Shown here: positions 5,464 through 6,197 of the stretch, piece by piece | Numbering within the stretch: position 1 is the stretch's first letter | How the letters are laid out: the number at the start of each line of letters is the position of its first letter | NCBI GenBank assembly: GCA_938008925.1 | Contig: CALLIQ010000533.1 | Location: forward strand, 1 to 6,197 | Direction: 5' to 3' | DNA from: an uncultured Acidimicrobiales bacterium | GTDB lineage: Bacteria; Actinomycetota; Acidimicrobiia; Acidimicrobiales; SZUA-35 | Length of the DNA: 6,197 bases | Program-made: the position numbers and the translations under genes | The notes under the pieces: generated by a model | Told to the model about the DNA's origin: nothing | The model's input: only the letters and a program-made list of their open reading frames with translations | Databases searched by the model: none

Positions 5464-5469
5464 GCGCGG

Positions 5470-6197
5470 GTGACGTCGATAGCCCGTTCCATGATCGCCC
5501 GCGCCACCACGACGGCCCGCACCGCCAGAGACAAGGGCAAGGCCATCGCCGCGGACAAGGCTCCCGGGTTGTCGTCGAATCTCGGGTCGGCAGTGCACAA
5601 CGTCTCGGGTGGCCCGACCGCGGCCGAACAGCTCATCTCGGTCTTCAACGGCCCGGACAAGAATCATCGCTACGACCTCCAGACCGAGGTGGTCATCAAG
5701 CGAGTCCTCGGCGCCGGCGACCTCGCGGTCGATGTCGGCTGCCACGAAGGAGCGATTCTCGACTCCATGATCGAGGCATCGCCGGGAACGGCTCACATCG
5801 CCTTCGAGCCGCTCCCCCATCTGTTCGACGCACTGGTCGCGACGTACGCAGGGTCAGGCGTCGAATTCCATCGCAAGGCCCTGCTGGCCGAGCCGTCCGG
5901 CGACCTCGAGTTCCATCACGTGGTGTCGAACCCCGGCTACAGCGGACTGAAGGAGCGGCGCTACGACCGCCCAGACGAGACCGTCGAGCTCATCTCGGTC
6001 CCGACGGCGACGCTCGACGACATCGTCGGCGAACGGTCACCCAAGCTCATCAAGATCGACGTGGAAGGCGCCGAGCTCGGCGTGTTGCAGGGCGGCCGGG
6101 CGACGATCAAACGGTGCACGCCGATCGTCGTGTTCGAGCACGGTCTCGGCGGATCCGACATCTACGGCACCGACCCGACCGACATCGCGGCCTTCTT
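5470..6197 (+). CDS. FkbM-family SAM-dependent methyltransferase (3' end off window)
   Basis: 242 complete codons from GTG 5470, running off the right edge. Residues 1-36 are basic and Ala/Thr-rich, without a clear membrane helix. The Rossmann methyltransferase core follows: motif I AVDVGCHEGA (86-95) for S-adenosylmethionine, AFEPLP (111-116) with the acidic ribose-binding residue, then KLIKIDVEGAELGVLQGG (192-209) and FEHG (222-225), which together are typical of FkbM/Methyltransf_21. FkbM enzymes usually O-methylate hydroxyls of sugars, glycans or polyketides; the substrate cannot be told here and no glycan cluster is visible. An in-frame ATG at 5491 is an alternative start; GTG 5470 is preferred because a TATCCT box sits exactly 6 nt before it. 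It is divergent from the sirtuin gene, whose promoter it overlaps. Confidence 0.88.
   Translation, partial: MTSIARSMIARATTTARTARDKGKAIAADKAPGLSSNLGSAVHNVSGGPTAAEQLISVFNGPDKNHRYDLQTEVVIKRVLGAGDLAVDVGCHEGAILDSMIEASPGTAHIAFEPLPHLFDALVATYAGSGVEFHRKALLAEPSGDLEFHHVVSNPGYSGLKERRYDRPDETVELISVPTATLDDIVGERSPKLIKIDVEGAELGVLQGGRATIKRCTPIVVFEHGLGGSDIYGTDPTDIAAF

Noticed and set aside
4739..5473. 244-codon plus-strand open frame opposite the sirtuin gene
   Set aside because: No recognisable motifs; the minus strand carries all sirtuin signatures in order, so this is an antisense shadow.

Overview
The window is GC-rich, gene-dense bacterial chromosome. Several features suggest a free-living actinobacterium: strong G/C preference at third codon positions, GTG starts, almost no Shine-Dalgarno sequences, TANNNT boxes placed right before start codons, and an exported amidase joined to a propeller and a DUF4214-type domain. 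My best guess is the class Acidimicrobiia (Ilumatobacter-like). This is inference from gene style; there is no rRNA or marker gene here.

Layout, left to right. (1) 1-2327, minus strand: a very large exported peptidoglycan amidase / PGRP-domain protein, cut by the left edge, with an acidic DA-repeat linker, a propeller-like repeat region and the start of a DUF4214-type domain. (2) 2432-3604, minus: a rhodanese-MoeB/ThiF fusion that activates and sulfurates ubiquitin-like sulfur carriers. The 104 bp between (2) and (1) holds two overlapping, mutually exclusive hairpins. (3) 3690-4241, plus: a small unrecognised three-helix membrane protein with a Pro/Gln/His pentapeptide repeat at its N-terminus. 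It is divergent from (2) across 85 bp. (4) 4278-4664, minus: a short TspO/MBR-like membrane protein that lacks the family's first helix. It converges on (3). (5) 4712-5437, minus: a SIR2-family NAD-dependent deacylase just upstream of (4) and probably co-transcribed with it. (6) 5470 to the right edge, plus: an FkbM-family methyltransferase, divergent from (5) across only 32 bp.

The most striking observation is at the end of the sirtuin gene. Its frame stops at a TAG exactly where the family normally continues. The 16 codons after the TAG read as the expected sirtuin tail (ISEVLP...) and end at a TGA that overlaps the GTG start of the TspO-like gene as GTGA. This looks like a single-base nonsense change, or a sequencing error, in a formerly translationally coupled sir2-tspO pair. 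The same sirtuin has Arg in place of the usual Gly before its IPDFRG motif.

The second theme is promoter architecture. Four of the five complete gene starts lie 6-8 nt downstream of a TANNNT-like box and have no Shine-Dalgarno, which suggests leaderless mRNAs. The sirtuin and methyltransferase promoters overlap so closely that one polymerase should exclude the other. I saw no tRNA, rRNA, CRISPR array, insertion sequence, phage gene or classical defence system. The genes look like ordinary housekeeping and envelope functions rather than one dedicated new system.
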